Origin: an uncultured Gammaproteobacteria bacterium
Lineage (GTDB): Bacteria > Pseudomonadota > Gammaproteobacteria > HK1
NCBI GenBank assembly: GCA_958295465.1
Contig: OY282353.1
Span: 1,302,001-1,366,000 of the forward strand
DNA length: 64,000 nucleotides
Direction: 5' to 3'
A model generated the notes under the pieces. That model saw nothing but the letters and a program-made list of their open reading frames with translations. It ran no database searches and was not told the DNA's origin. Shown in pieces: positions 51,374-59,865 of the stretch (position 1 is the first letter of the stretch; each line of letters starts with the position of its first letter). Made by a program: the position numbers and the translations under genes.

Positions 51374-53446
51374 ATGACCTGCCCACCGCCCACCGACGCC
51401 TGGATCGCGCTCCCGGACGGACGCAGGCTCGCCGCCCGGCTGTGGCGGCCAGCAACGGAAACACCCGCCCCCGCCATCCTGGAATACCTGCCGTACCGCA
51501 AGCGCGACGGCACCGCGCCGCGCGACGCCACCACCCATCCGGTGTTCGCCGCGGCCGGCTACGTCTGCATCCGGGTCGACGTCGCCGGCACCGGGGATTC
51601 GGACGGACTCTTCGACGACGAGTATTCGGAGCAGGAGCTCACCGATGGCGAGGCGGTGGTCGCCTGGATCGCGCGCCAGCCGTGGTGCGACGGCAACGTC
51701 GGCATGATCGGGATCTCCTGGGGCGGGTTCAACGGGCTGCAGCTCGCCGCGCGTCGCCCGCCGGCGCTGAAGGCGATCGTCACCTGCTGCTCGACCGTGG
51801 ATCGTTATGCGGACGACATCCACTACATGGGCGGCTGCCTGTTGACGGACAACTTCAACTGGGGCGCCCAGATGCTGGCTTACCAGTCCCGCCCGCCCGA
51901 TCCGGCGCTCCGCGGCGACTGGCGCGAGCGCTGGATCGAGCGGATCGAGGCGCTGCCTTTCCTCGCCGCGCGCTGGCTCGACCACTCGGTCCGCGATGCG
52001 TACTGGCGGCACGGTTCGGTCTGCGAGGACTGGCAGGCCATCAACGCGGCGGTGCTGGCCGTCGGCGGCTGGGCGGACGCGTACGTCAACGCGCCCCTGG
52101 CCTTGGCCGCGAACCTGTCCGCGCCCGCCAAGGCGCTGATCGGCCCGTGGGAGCACAAGTATCCCCATATCGCCCGAATCAACCCCGCGGACTTCCACGG
52201 CGAGGTCATCGACTGGTTCGACCGCTGGCTCAAGGGTGAGCCCAACGGCGTCGAACGCCTGCCCGCCTGCCGAGCCTTCATCCAGGAGCATGATGCGTCG
52301 CCCTCGCCGCGCTATGGGCCGCGCTCCGGGCGCTGGATCGGCGAGGCGGCGTGGCCGTCGCCGAACGTCGTCCCGCGGGTACTGCATCTCGGGGCCGGGA
52401 GGCTGTCGGCGGCGCCGGACTCGAACTCGAGAGAAGGTGCAGGCGAGCGGGTCGTGACGACGCCCTGCCACGTGGACTCGGCGGTGCCGGACTCGAATGT
52501 GGGCGGGGGAGCAGGCGGGCGGACGGTGGTGGCGACACCTCACTACGTGGGCCTGGCCGCGGCCTGCTTCTGCCCGGGGATACGGATCGACAACGAACTG
52601 GCCGCGGACCAGGCCCCGGACGACGCAGCCTCGGTATGCTTCGACACCGATGCGCTGGAGGCCCCGCTGGAGCTTCTGGGCCGGCCGGTGGTGGAGATCG
52701 CCTTCTCCGCCGACCGGCCCGTGGCGCAACTTTGCTTCCGGTTGTGCGACGTGGCGCCGGGTGGAGAGTCGCAGCGGATCACCTACCGGGCCTTCAACCT
52801 CACCCATCACGCGGGATCCGGATCTCCCGCCGCGATCGAACCCGGGCGCATCTGCCATGCGCGCATCGCTTTGAACGAATGTGCACACCGGCTGCGGATT
52901 GGGCACCGGTTGCGGCTCGCGGTCTCGACGAGCTACTGGCCGGTGGTCTGGCCGGCGCCGGTCGCGGCGGCGGTGGCCCTGCACCTGTCGCAATGCCGGC
53001 TGGTCCTGCCGGAACGCCGGGTCTCCGGCGAGGTGATGGACCCGGCCGCACCGGGCGATCCGATCGATTTTCCCGTGCAGGCCGCCGAGATCCTGCGCGA
53101 GCCGGCGAACCGGACCGAGCGCGGAATCGCCCCCGACGGCGCCCACGTGCTGGAGACGTCCGACGACTTCGGCGCAAGCCGCGACCCCGCCCACGAGCTG
53201 GAGACCGGCAGCCACGTGGCGCAACGCTACTCGATCCACCCGGACGATCCGCTGTCGGCTCGCCACGAAGCCCGCTGGCGTTACGAGTTCCGGCGCGGGG
53301 ACTGGCGGGTACGGATCCACTCCGAGAGTGTGATGACCTCGGATGCGGACAGCTTCCATCTCGCCCGCGAGGTCACCGCCTGGGAGGGGGAGACGATCGC
53401 CATCGCCCGGAAATGGGAAGAGCACATCCCGCGCGGGCTGTCATGA
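51374..53446 (+). CDS. CocE/NonD-type serine hydrolase (X-Pro dipeptidyl-peptidase S15 family)
   Basis: About 690 residues. The N-terminal alpha/beta hydrolase domain has YVCIRVDVAGTGDSDGLF and the Ser nucleophile in VGMIGISWGGFNGLQLA; the acid is in AVGGWADAYVNAPL and the His in IGPWEHKYPHIA. The C-terminal jelly-roll domain starts near residue 400 with CFDTDALEAPLELLGRPVV. Between the domains lies a 24-residue duplicated insertion. Members hydrolyse esters (cocaine esterase) or acylated dipeptides. ATG 51374 is chosen; starts at 51341 and 51344 are also open. The NYN gene follows 13 bp later, so the two may be co-transcribed. Confidence 0.88.
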   Translation: MTCPPPTDAWIALPDGRRLAARLWRPATETPAPAILEYLPYRKRDGTAPRDATTHPVFAAAGYVCIRVDVAGTGDSDGLFDDEYSEQELTDGEAVVAWIARQPWCDGNVGMIGISWGGFNGLQLAARRPPALKAIVTCCSTVDRYADDIHYMGGCLLTDNFNWGAQMLAYQSRPPDPALRGDWRERWIERIEALPFLAARWLDHSVRDAYWRHGSVCEDWQAINAAVLAVGGWADAYVNAPLALAANLSAPAKALIGPWEHKYPHIARINPADFHGEVIDWFDRWLKGEPNGVERLPACRAFIQEHDASPSPRYGPRSGRWIGEAAWPSPNVVPRVLHLGAGRLSAAPDSNSREGAGERVVTTPCHVDSAVPDSNVGGGAGGRTVVATPHYVGLAAACFCPGIRIDNELAADQAPDDAASVCFDTDALEAPLELLGRPVVEIAFSADRPVAQLCFRLCDVAPGGESQRITYRAFNLTHHAGSGSPAAIEPGRICHARIALNECAHRLRIGHRLRLAVSTSYWPVVWPAPVAAAVALHLSQCRLVLPERRVSGEVMDPAAPGDPIDFPVQAAEILREPANRTERGIAPDGAHVLETSDDFGASRDPAHELETGSHVAQRYSIHPDDPLSARHEARWRYEFRRGDWRVRIHSESVMTSDADSFHLAREVTAWEGETIAIARKWEEHIPRGLS
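52406..52552 (+). repeat. Two imperfect 72-bp in-frame repeats inside the CocE-like gene
   Basis: The units start at 52406 and 52478. Both encode SA-x-PDSN...GAG-x-R...TP-x-x-V, for example SAAPDSNSREGAGERVVTTP and SAVPDSNVGGGAGGRTVVAT. The duplication lengthens the linker between the hydrolase and jelly-roll domains. Confidence 0.8.
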
Positions 53447-53459
53447 CAGGAGGGTACGA

Positions 53460-53990
53460 ATGGGTTTCAACCCGAACGACCGCATGGCGCTGTTCATCGA
53501 TGGTCCGAACTTTTATGGATCGATCCGCGACGTCGGGATCAAGGTGGACTATACCCGGTTGCTGGATTTCTTCCACGGCAAGGCACGCCTTCTCCGCGCC
53601 TATTACTATACGGCGCTCATGGAAGACCGGACGGAAGAGCGGACCGACTTTCTGCGCCGGATGACGGACTGGCTCAGCTTCAACGGCTATACCGTCATCA
53701 CCAAGCCGGCAAAAGTCTTTCAGGATGAATCCGGCGGACAGGTCATGAAAGGCAACATGGACATAGAGATTGCGATCGACATGCTTGACATGGCGCCGCA
53801 TATCGACCATGCGATCCTTTGCTCGGGAGACGGAGATTTCCGCCGGCTCGTGGAGGCGGTCCAGCGGCGCGGCGTCAGGGTATCGGTCGTCAGCACGGAA
53901 CGGATGCTGGCCTCCGAACTCAAGCGGCAGGCCGACGACTTCATCGACTTGCACGGTATCGAACAGGATATAAGACAGGTCGAACGATGA
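53460..53990 (+). CDS. NYN-domain (LabA/DUF88-like) protein
   Basis: A 176-residue PIN-like NYN domain. MALFIDGPNFYGSIRD carries the first conserved Asp, MKGNMDIEIAIDMLDM the middle acidic cluster, and AILCSGDGDFRRLVEAVQRR the last. LabA and TIGR00288-type proteins share these motifs and are predicted RNases or regulators. AGGAGGG precedes ATG 53460. It lies 13 bp after the CocE-like gene, but no functional link is obvious. Confidence 0.9.
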   Translation: MGFNPNDRMALFIDGPNFYGSIRDVGIKVDYTRLLDFFHGKARLLRAYYYTALMEDRTEERTDFLRRMTDWLSFNGYTVITKPAKVFQDESGGQVMKGNMDIEIAIDMLDMAPHIDHAILCSGDGDFRRLVEAVQRRGVRVSVVSTERMLASELKRQADDFIDLHGIEQDIRQVER

Positions 53991-54198
53991 ACCGGGCGGG
54001 GACCCCGGCCGCGCCGGTCGCCGGGCTCCGCGCACGCACCGTCCGGAGGCCGGGTGAGAGCCGCTCGTGCCCGGTCCGCCGGCGCCCGTGATCGACGGCC
54101 GGCACGGGAGGCCATGATTGCATACGCGGTCCGGACGTATCGCACCGCGGTTCTCGAGATGAGGTAGCACCCCACGAAGACACGAAGAGGAGGATGCA

Positions 54199-54282
54199 AT
54201 GCCGCTGCTCACCGAAGGCGGCCCCGCACCGTCCTTTTCGGCGCCCGACCAGGACGGCGCGACCACGACGCTCGGGCAGTAG
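54199..54282 (+). pseudogene. 5' stub of a peroxiredoxin (BCP-type) gene
   Basis: With AGGAGG just upstream, ATG 54199 starts MPLLTEGGPAPSFSAPDQDG, the opening of thioredoxin-fold peroxiredoxins, and the frame stops at a TAG after 27 codons, before the catalytic cysteine. Nothing similar follows. The rest of this 369-bp gap (53991-54359) holds no gene. Confidence 0.65.
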
Positions 54283-54359
54283 GGGACGATTGCGCTCGAG
54301 GGACGTTTCGGCAACGCTTCCCGGCATCCACCTTGTCCGGCTACGTGGGAGAGCCCACC

Positions 54360-55364
54360 ATGACATCGAGCAGCAGACGGTCCGGAATCAAGCTCAACCG
54401 TCCGTTCGTCGGCATTCCGTCTTTCCTGCGCGCGCCCATCGAGACGAATCTCGAAGTGCTCGATGCCGACATCGCGGTCTGCGGAGTCCCCTTCGACGAG
54501 GGCTCGCCCTTCCTTGCCGGCTCACGGATGGGACCGCGCTCGATCCGCGAGCACTCGCTGCGCTTCGCGGCGTCCGACGCCGGGCTCTACGACCCCGAGA
54601 CCCGGCGCACCTACCTCGCCCACGAGCTCGCCAACCGGACCATCGCCGACGTCGGCGACGTCGACGTGTGGCCCACCGACGTGAAGAGCACCTTCGACAA
54701 CGCCACCGATCTGACCCGCGCGGTCCTCGCCCAGGGGGCGCTGCCGGTGGTGCTCGGCGGCGACCACTCGGTCACCTACCCGATCGTGAAGGGGTTCGAG
54801 GACGAGGAACCGCTGCACGTCATCCACTTCGACGCCCACATCGACTATGCGCCCTTCATCCACGATCTCCGCTTCACCAACGGACACGCGTTCCGCCACA
54901 TCGCCCCGATGCAGCACGTGCTGAGCCTCACCCAGGTCGGCATCCGCAGCCTCAGAAGCTTCGAGGCGCATATCCAGGACTCGATCGACGACGGCAACCG
55001 GGTGATGACGATGGGTGAGTTTCACGACGTGGGACCGATGGGCGTGGCCGAGGTGGTCCCGCGCGGTGCACGGACCTACGTCAGCATCGACATCGACGTG
55101 CTCGACCTGCCGCTGATCCCCGGGTGCGTGTCGGCCGAGCCGAACGGAATGAGCTATGCGGAGTTGCGCGACACCCTCGCCGCCATCGCCGAGCACTGCA
55201 ACGTGGTCGGGCTCGACCTCGTCGAGGTGAACCCGACCCTGGACGTGGGGACCGGCATCACCTCCTATCTCGCCGCGCACACGGTGCTGGAGTTCCTCGG
55301 GAACATCTGCCGCCAGCCGCGCTGGGAGCGGCACCGCGAAGCACGCGCCGCGGCGCGTGGCTGA
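54360..55364 (+). CDS. Ureohydrolase (arginase/agmatinase superfamily), divergent member
   Basis: A 334-residue metal hydrolase. Motifs VPFDEGSPFLAGSRMGPR, VLGGDHSVTYPIV, HVIHFDAHIDYAPF and VSIDIDVLDLPLIPG keep all metal-binding residues. The third motif (DIDVLDLPLIPG) differs from the DVDGLDPVYAPG of the gene at 15.4 kb, and the two are only distantly related, so their guanidino substrates probably differ. ATG 54360 follows GGGAGAG; an upstream TTG is also open. It is downstream of a peroxiredoxin stub and upstream of a flavoprotein stub. Confidence 0.9.
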   Translation: MTSSSRRSGIKLNRPFVGIPSFLRAPIETNLEVLDADIAVCGVPFDEGSPFLAGSRMGPRSIREHSLRFAASDAGLYDPETRRTYLAHELANRTIADVGDVDVWPTDVKSTFDNATDLTRAVLAQGALPVVLGGDHSVTYPIVKGFEDEEPLHVIHFDAHIDYAPFIHDLRFTNGHAFRHIAPMQHVLSLTQVGIRSLRSFEAHIQDSIDDGNRVMTMGEFHDVGPMGVAEVVPRGARTYVSIDIDVLDLPLIPGCVSAEPNGMSYAELRDTLAAIAEHCNVVGLDLVEVNPTLDVGTGITSYLAAHTVLEFLGNICRQPRWERHREARAAARG

Positions 55365-55421
55365 TTGCGGCATGCGTTCCGGCCGGCAGCGCAGACGGCG
55401 GAACGTGCCATCAGCGGTCCG

Positions 55422-55478
55422 GTGAACGATCGTAGCGCCGTCGTCATCGGCGCGGGCATCGTCGGCGCGGTGTGCGCG
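55422..55478 (+). pseudogene. 5' stub of an FAD-dependent oxidoreductase gene
   Basis: GTG 55422 begins VNDRSAVVIGAGIVGAVCA, the Rossmann FAD-binding start of D-amino-acid-dehydrogenase-like enzymes, but similarity ends after about 19 codons. The remaining DNA up to the Lrp-type gene (to 55715) has no recognisable gene. Confidence 0.55.
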
Positions 55479-55715
55479 CACCGGCAACACGCTCGCCGAC
55501 GCACTTCGCCTTCCCGATCAACGCACGTACGGCATGTCGGCATGGTTGCGATGGCAGCGTCTCACCATCGCGTGGCAGCGGGCGAAGGTGGCCGGACCCG
55601 CCAGCGCGGCAACCTCGCCGCGCCGGATGTAGCGGAGGCTCCCGGCCATCTCGGCGCGCGCCTTCGAGCCCCTGGCGCATCGCGGTGAAAAGACGGCTCC
55701 GACCCGCCGGTCCAA

Positions 55716-55991
55716 TCACGTGCCGATCGCGAACATCTCCTCGAGGTCGTGCCGCGAGTAGGCGCGGAATGCAAGCATCGTCTCGGTGCGGGTGATACCG
55801 TCGATCGTCGTGAGGCGCTCCGTCACCAGCTTCGCGAGGTCGTCGTTGTGCGCCACGCGGACGATGGCGACGAGGTCGTATGAGCCGCTCACCGAGTACA
55901 CCTCGGAGATCTCGGCCTGGTCCGCGAGCCGCTCGGCGATGTCGTTGACGAGCGCCCGCTCGACGTTCATCAGAATGATCGAGGTCACCAT
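55716..55991 (-). CDS. Stand-alone Lrp/AsnC ligand-binding (RAM) domain protein
   Basis: A 91-residue protein consisting only of the RAM domain of Lrp/AsnC regulators: VTSIILMNVERALVNDIAE, ISEVYSVSGSYDLVAIVRV, and DGITRTETMLAFRAY. It has no DNA-binding helix-turn-helix. Such small ligand-binding proteins form dimers or octamers that sense amino acids and may modulate full Lrp proteins. ATG 55991 begins the domain exactly; a longer frame adds unlikely residues. Confidence 0.88.
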   Translation of the reverse strand: MVTSIILMNVERALVNDIAERLADQAEISEVYSVSGSYDLVAIVRVAHNDDLAKLVTERLTTIDGITRTETMLAFRAYSRHDLEEMFAIGT

Positions 55992-56540
55992 GTTCGCGAC
56001 GCCCTCCGGATGGAATGCGCACCGCGGGAAGCGGCGTGCCGGCAAACCCGAACCGGCTCGGAATACACCACAGGTCGGTGACGCCGACCATAGCACGAAC
56101 ATGGCGGGCGCCAACCCGGCCGCGGGTGGGAGCCGGGCGGCATCCGGAAGACCATCCGATCTTCTTCCAACGGCAGACGGTCGTGGAAGACGATCCTTCC
56201 AGCACCTCGACGGTCTTCACGTCGGCGGCCGCCGCCTTCATACCGGAGGATGAACACCACATTCAGGATTTTGCACTGTAAGCGGGTACACTGCATAGGT
56301 ACAGTCTGTCGGATTCGCTCTGGCAATTTCCGCCAAGTGTGAGAACATCGGAAGATGCACCACGATCGGGCGTTTCAGCCGCTGGAATCGGCGCGGCATC
56401 GCGACGGGACGCCGCGTGTCGTGGCGTTGGTGGAAACTGCCGGGTCTCGGAAACTGCCGGGTCCGCGTTGCCGGTGATGGTGCTGCCGCCTGCGGCCGGC
56501 GTGCGGGCCGTGTACGGCCGGGGTCTCTGACCGGCGGGAA
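55992..56540. other. Upstream region of the NHLM export operon
   Basis: A 549-bp gap between the divergent RAM-domain gene and the RiPP export operon. No frame has recognisable features. A short direct repeat, GGAAACTGCCGGGTC, occurs twice around 56433-56466. The region should hold the promoters, but I could not choose a -35/-10 pair with confidence. Confidence 0.4.
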
Positions 56541-57467
56541 GTGGGGGAGCGTTGCATCTTGTTTTTCTACAACAAGGTCTTCAGGGAGGAGGCGGTCGCG
56601 CGCCGGGCCCGTCCGGAGCCGCTCGACGATCGGCTCCAGGTCACCGCGCCCCACGAATGGATGGTGCTGGCCGGGCTCGGCCTGTCGCTGCTCGCGCTCC
56701 TCGCCTGGGCGGTGTTCGGGAGCGTGGAGCGCCATCTTTCGGTCAAGGCGGTGCTGGTCCAGCCGGGCGAGCGCCATGCCGTGGTCTCCCCCGTGTTCGG
56801 CAACGTCGTCGAGAGGCTGGCCGACGTCGGGGACACCCTCGAAGCGGGGCAGGCGATCGCCCGGGTCCGCCTGCCGGAGGCGGAGCGTCAGGCCCGGATC
56901 ACGCGGCGGATCGCGGGCGCCGTCGAGGACAGGATGCGGCGCGCCGAAGGCGCCGCCGCCACTGCACTCCAGGAGGCGCTGCTCGCCGCGGCGCGGAACG
57001 CGCTCGCAGAGGTCGAGATCCTTGCCGGGGAGTCGATCGTCGCTCCGCATGGAGGGAAGCTCGTGGCGCACCGTCTGGTTCCGGGCCAGCCGGTGCGCGC
57101 AGGAGAGACGGTCGCCCAGGTCCGGGGCAGGTCCGAAGGCGCTTGGCAGGCGCTGGCCTTCGTATCGTCGGACGACACCGGAAAGCTCACCGCGGGCATG
57201 GCCGCGGAGGTGCTGGTGGCGCTGCCCGGACAGCCGGCCTCGAGCACGCTGGACGCCCGGGTGCTGGAGGTTTCCCCACGACCCGCCGCCGCCCCCGAAT
57301 GGCTTGCCGACTTCGGTCTTTCGACGCCCGCCCCTTCGCACCTGCTTCGCTTGGCGCTGGACGATCCGTCGCACCTGCCGCTCGCCGACGGTGCGGGCGG
57401 GCTCGTGCGGGTCGTGTTGGGGAAGCAATCCCCCGCGGCTCTGCTGCTGGCGGGCGGGGGCGGCTGA
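56541..57467 (+). CDS. NHLM-type RiPP export membrane-fusion protein (HlyD-like)
   Basis: A 308-residue protein with one N-terminal membrane helix (EWMVLAGLGLSLLALLAWAV), then a barrel-sandwich hybrid (VVSPVFGNVVERLADVGDTL, EAGQAIARVRLPEAE) and a C-terminal beta domain containing SIVAPHGGKLVAHRLVPGQP. The opening FREEAVARRARPEPLDDRLQ matches the NHLM bacteriocin-system secretion protein family. A GTG at 56541 or a TTG at 56559 (with GGGGGAG upstream) could be the start. It bridges the ABC exporters downstream to the periplasm. Confidence 0.87.
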   Translation: MGERCILFFYNKVFREEAVARRARPEPLDDRLQVTAPHEWMVLAGLGLSLLALLAWAVFGSVERHLSVKAVLVQPGERHAVVSPVFGNVVERLADVGDTLEAGQAIARVRLPEAERQARITRRIAGAVEDRMRRAEGAAATALQEALLAAARNALAEVEILAGESIVAPHGGKLVAHRLVPGQPVRAGETVAQVRGRSEGAWQALAFVSSDDTGKLTAGMAAEVLVALPGQPASSTLDARVLEVSPRPAAAPEWLADFGLSTPAPSHLLRLALDDPSHLPLADGAGGLVRVVLGKQSPAALLLAGGGG

Positions 57468-57597
57468 CGCCCGCTGCCGTTTCCATCGGCGTGCGAAGAA
57501 CCACCCGCAGCTCCGTCCTCCCCTTGCCGCTCGGGACGGAACGGGTTTTCCCGGAACCGCGGCAGGGGACGGACCGGACCACCGGCGCGGCGAAGCC

Positions 57598-59838
57598 ATG
57601 ACTTCCCGACCCCAACTCCAACTGGACGAGGCGCTGAAACGGGTGCGCAAGGCCCGCGACGTTCCTTCGCGGCGCCGGGTGCGCACCCCCATGCTGCTGC
57701 AGCTCACCGAGACCGAGTGCGGGGCCGCGTGTCTCGGGATCGTGCTTGCGCACTTCGGGCGCTGGGTGTCCATCGAGGAGCTGCGCGAGACGTGCTCGGT
57801 CGGCCGGGATGGATGCAACGCGGCCGACGTCTACCGCGCCGCGCGCCGGTACGGTCTGGAGACGAACGGATGGCGCAAGCAGCCGAAAGAGCTCCGGAGC
57901 ATGCCCTTGCCGATGATCCTGTTCTGGGAGTTCAACCACTTCGTCGTTCTCGAAGGGTTCGACAAGGGGCGTTTCCTGATCAACGACCCGGCCAACGGCC
58001 ACCGGACGATCAGCGAGGAGGAGTTCGACCAGGCGTTCACCGGGGTGACGCTGACGTTCCAGCCGGGGCCCCACTTTCAGCCGGGCGGGATCCGGCCCGG
58101 CCTCCTGTACCGGGTCCTGCCGTGGCTGCGCGACGTGAAGGGGCCGCTCGCGTTCGCGATGGGCTGCGGGTTGCTTCTGGCCCTGCCGGCCCTGGCCCTG
58201 CCCTTCCTTCTGGGCCTGTTCGTGGACTTCGTGCTTTCCGGGCGCGAACCGGCCTGGGGCGGGGTGCTGACCGGCATCCTCCTCGCCGCGGCGGGCCTGC
58301 TCTACCTCCTCACCTGGCTCAAGGAACGCTGTCTCCGGCGGCTCTCCGTGCGCCTGTCCGTCGACCACGCCGAACGCTTCATGACCCGGCTGTTCCGGCT
58401 TCCCATGCGGTTCTTCTCGCACCGTCTCTCCGGCGATCTGACCTCCCGGATCCAGCTTCTCGATGCGGTCTCGAACGTCGCGACGCAGCACTTCGTCGGC
58501 ATCTTCATCGAGATCGTCACCAGCATGGCGTTTCTCGCGCTCATGCTGGCGTACAGCCCGTTGCTCTGCGCGGTGGTCGTCGGGCTGGGCGCGCTCAGCG
58601 CGGTGGCCATGCGGGTCCTGGCCCGGCTGCGGGTGGACGAGAACCGTAGGCTCAGGCGCGAGCAGGGCATGCTCTACGGGATCGGCATGTTCGGCCTCGG
58701 CAAGATCGACACCCTGCAGGCGACCGCCGCCGAGGACGACTTCTTCTCCCGCTGGACGGGGCACCAGGCGCGGGAGCTGCTGGCCCGGCAACGCTTCGCC
58801 GAGCTCGGCTACGTGAACGCGGCCCTGCCGGTGCTGTTCCTGGTCGCCGGCAACGCGGCGGTGATCGGTCTCGGCGGCTGGGGGGTGATGTCGGGCGACA
58901 TGACCATCGGCATGCTGACCGGGTTCTACATGGCGGCGGTGAACTTCCTGCAACCGATCGGACGCTTCATCCAGTTCGCCGACATGTTCCAGATCCTGGA
59001 GGCGGACCTGCAGCGCCTCGACGACGTGTTCGACGCCGCCGAGGACCTCGACTTCTTCGAGCCCGTTCCGGACGCCGCCCGGGACCGGGCCTCGACCTTT
59101 GCCGGCCGGCTGCGGCTGAAAGGCCGGATCGAGCTGCGCAACGTCACCTTCGGCTACCAGGACAACCGCGAACCCCTGCTCGAGGATTTCAGCCTGGCCA
59201 TCGAGCCCGGCCACCGGGTGGCGATCGTCGGCCCCAGCGGGTCGGGCAAGTCGACGATTGCGTCGCTGGTGGCCGGCATCCACCAGCCGTGGTCGGGGGA
59301 GGTGCTGATCGACGGGCATCCGCGCAGCGCGATTCCGCGGGAGCTGATGACCGACTCGGTGTCCCTCGTCGACCAGCACATCTTCCTGTTCGCGGACACG
59401 GTGCGCGAGAACCTGACCATGTGGATCCCGGAGGTGCCGGACCAGGCCCTGGTGGCGGCCGCCCGTGACGCGACCATCCACGAGGAGATCATCTCCCGGC
59501 CGCTCGGCTACGACGCGCCGGTCGAGGAGGGGGGACGCAACTTCAGCGGCGGCCAGAGGCAACGGCTTGAGATCGCGCGCGCGCTCGTCAACAACCCGTC
59601 GGTGCTGATCCTGGACGAGGCGACCTGTTCGCTCGACACGATCACCGAGGTCCGGATCGACGACGGCCTGCGGCGCCGGGGGTGCACCTGCCTCATCGTG
59701 GCCCATCGGCTGAGCACCATCCGCGACTGCGATCTGATCGTGGTCCTCGACCAGGGCCGCGAGGTGCAGCGGGGCACCCATGAGACGCTGATGGAGGACC
59801 CCGGCGGGCTGTACCACCAGCTCGTGAATCTGGGCTGA
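57598..59838 (+). CDS. NHLM-type peptidase-containing ABC exporter (C39)
   Basis: A 746-residue bacteriocin exporter. The N-terminal C39 protease has its Cys in LTETECGAACLGIVLAHFG and His and Asp in EFNHFVVLEGFDKGRFLIND; it cuts after the double glycine of the precursor. A six-helix membrane domain follows (about 170-460), then the ATPase with Walker A IVGPSGSGKSTIASL, signature NFSGGQRQRLEIARAL, Walker B VLILDEATCSLD and IVAHRLSTIRDCD. ATG 57598 gives the normal family start; the frame open upstream is antisense-like. It probably matures and exports the NHLP peptides encoded downstream. Confidence 0.93.
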   Translation: MTSRPQLQLDEALKRVRKARDVPSRRRVRTPMLLQLTETECGAACLGIVLAHFGRWVSIEELRETCSVGRDGCNAADVYRAARRYGLETNGWRKQPKELRSMPLPMILFWEFNHFVVLEGFDKGRFLINDPANGHRTISEEEFDQAFTGVTLTFQPGPHFQPGGIRPGLLYRVLPWLRDVKGPLAFAMGCGLLLALPALALPFLLGLFVDFVLSGREPAWGGVLTGILLAAAGLLYLLTWLKERCLRRLSVRLSVDHAERFMTRLFRLPMRFFSHRLSGDLTSRIQLLDAVSNVATQHFVGIFIEIVTSMAFLALMLAYSPLLCAVVVGLGALSAVAMRVLARLRVDENRRLRREQGMLYGIGMFGLGKIDTLQATAAEDDFFSRWTGHQARELLARQRFAELGYVNAALPVLFLVAGNAAVIGLGGWGVMSGDMTIGMLTGFYMAAVNFLQPIGRFIQFADMFQILEADLQRLDDVFDAAEDLDFFEPVPDAARDRASTFAGRLRLKGRIELRNVTFGYQDNREPLLEDFSLAIEPGHRVAIVGPSGSGKSTIASLVAGIHQPWSGEVLIDGHPRSAIPRELMTDSVSLVDQHIFLFADTVRENLTMWIPEVPDQALVAAARDATIHEEIISRPLGYDAPVEEGGRNFSGGQRQRLEIARALVNNPSVLILDEATCSLDTITEVRIDDGLRRRGCTCLIVAHRLSTIRDCDLIVVLDQGREVQRGTHETLMEDPGGLYHQLVNLG

Positions 59839-59865
59839 GCGGACGCACGGAGCGAGGCGAAGAAC

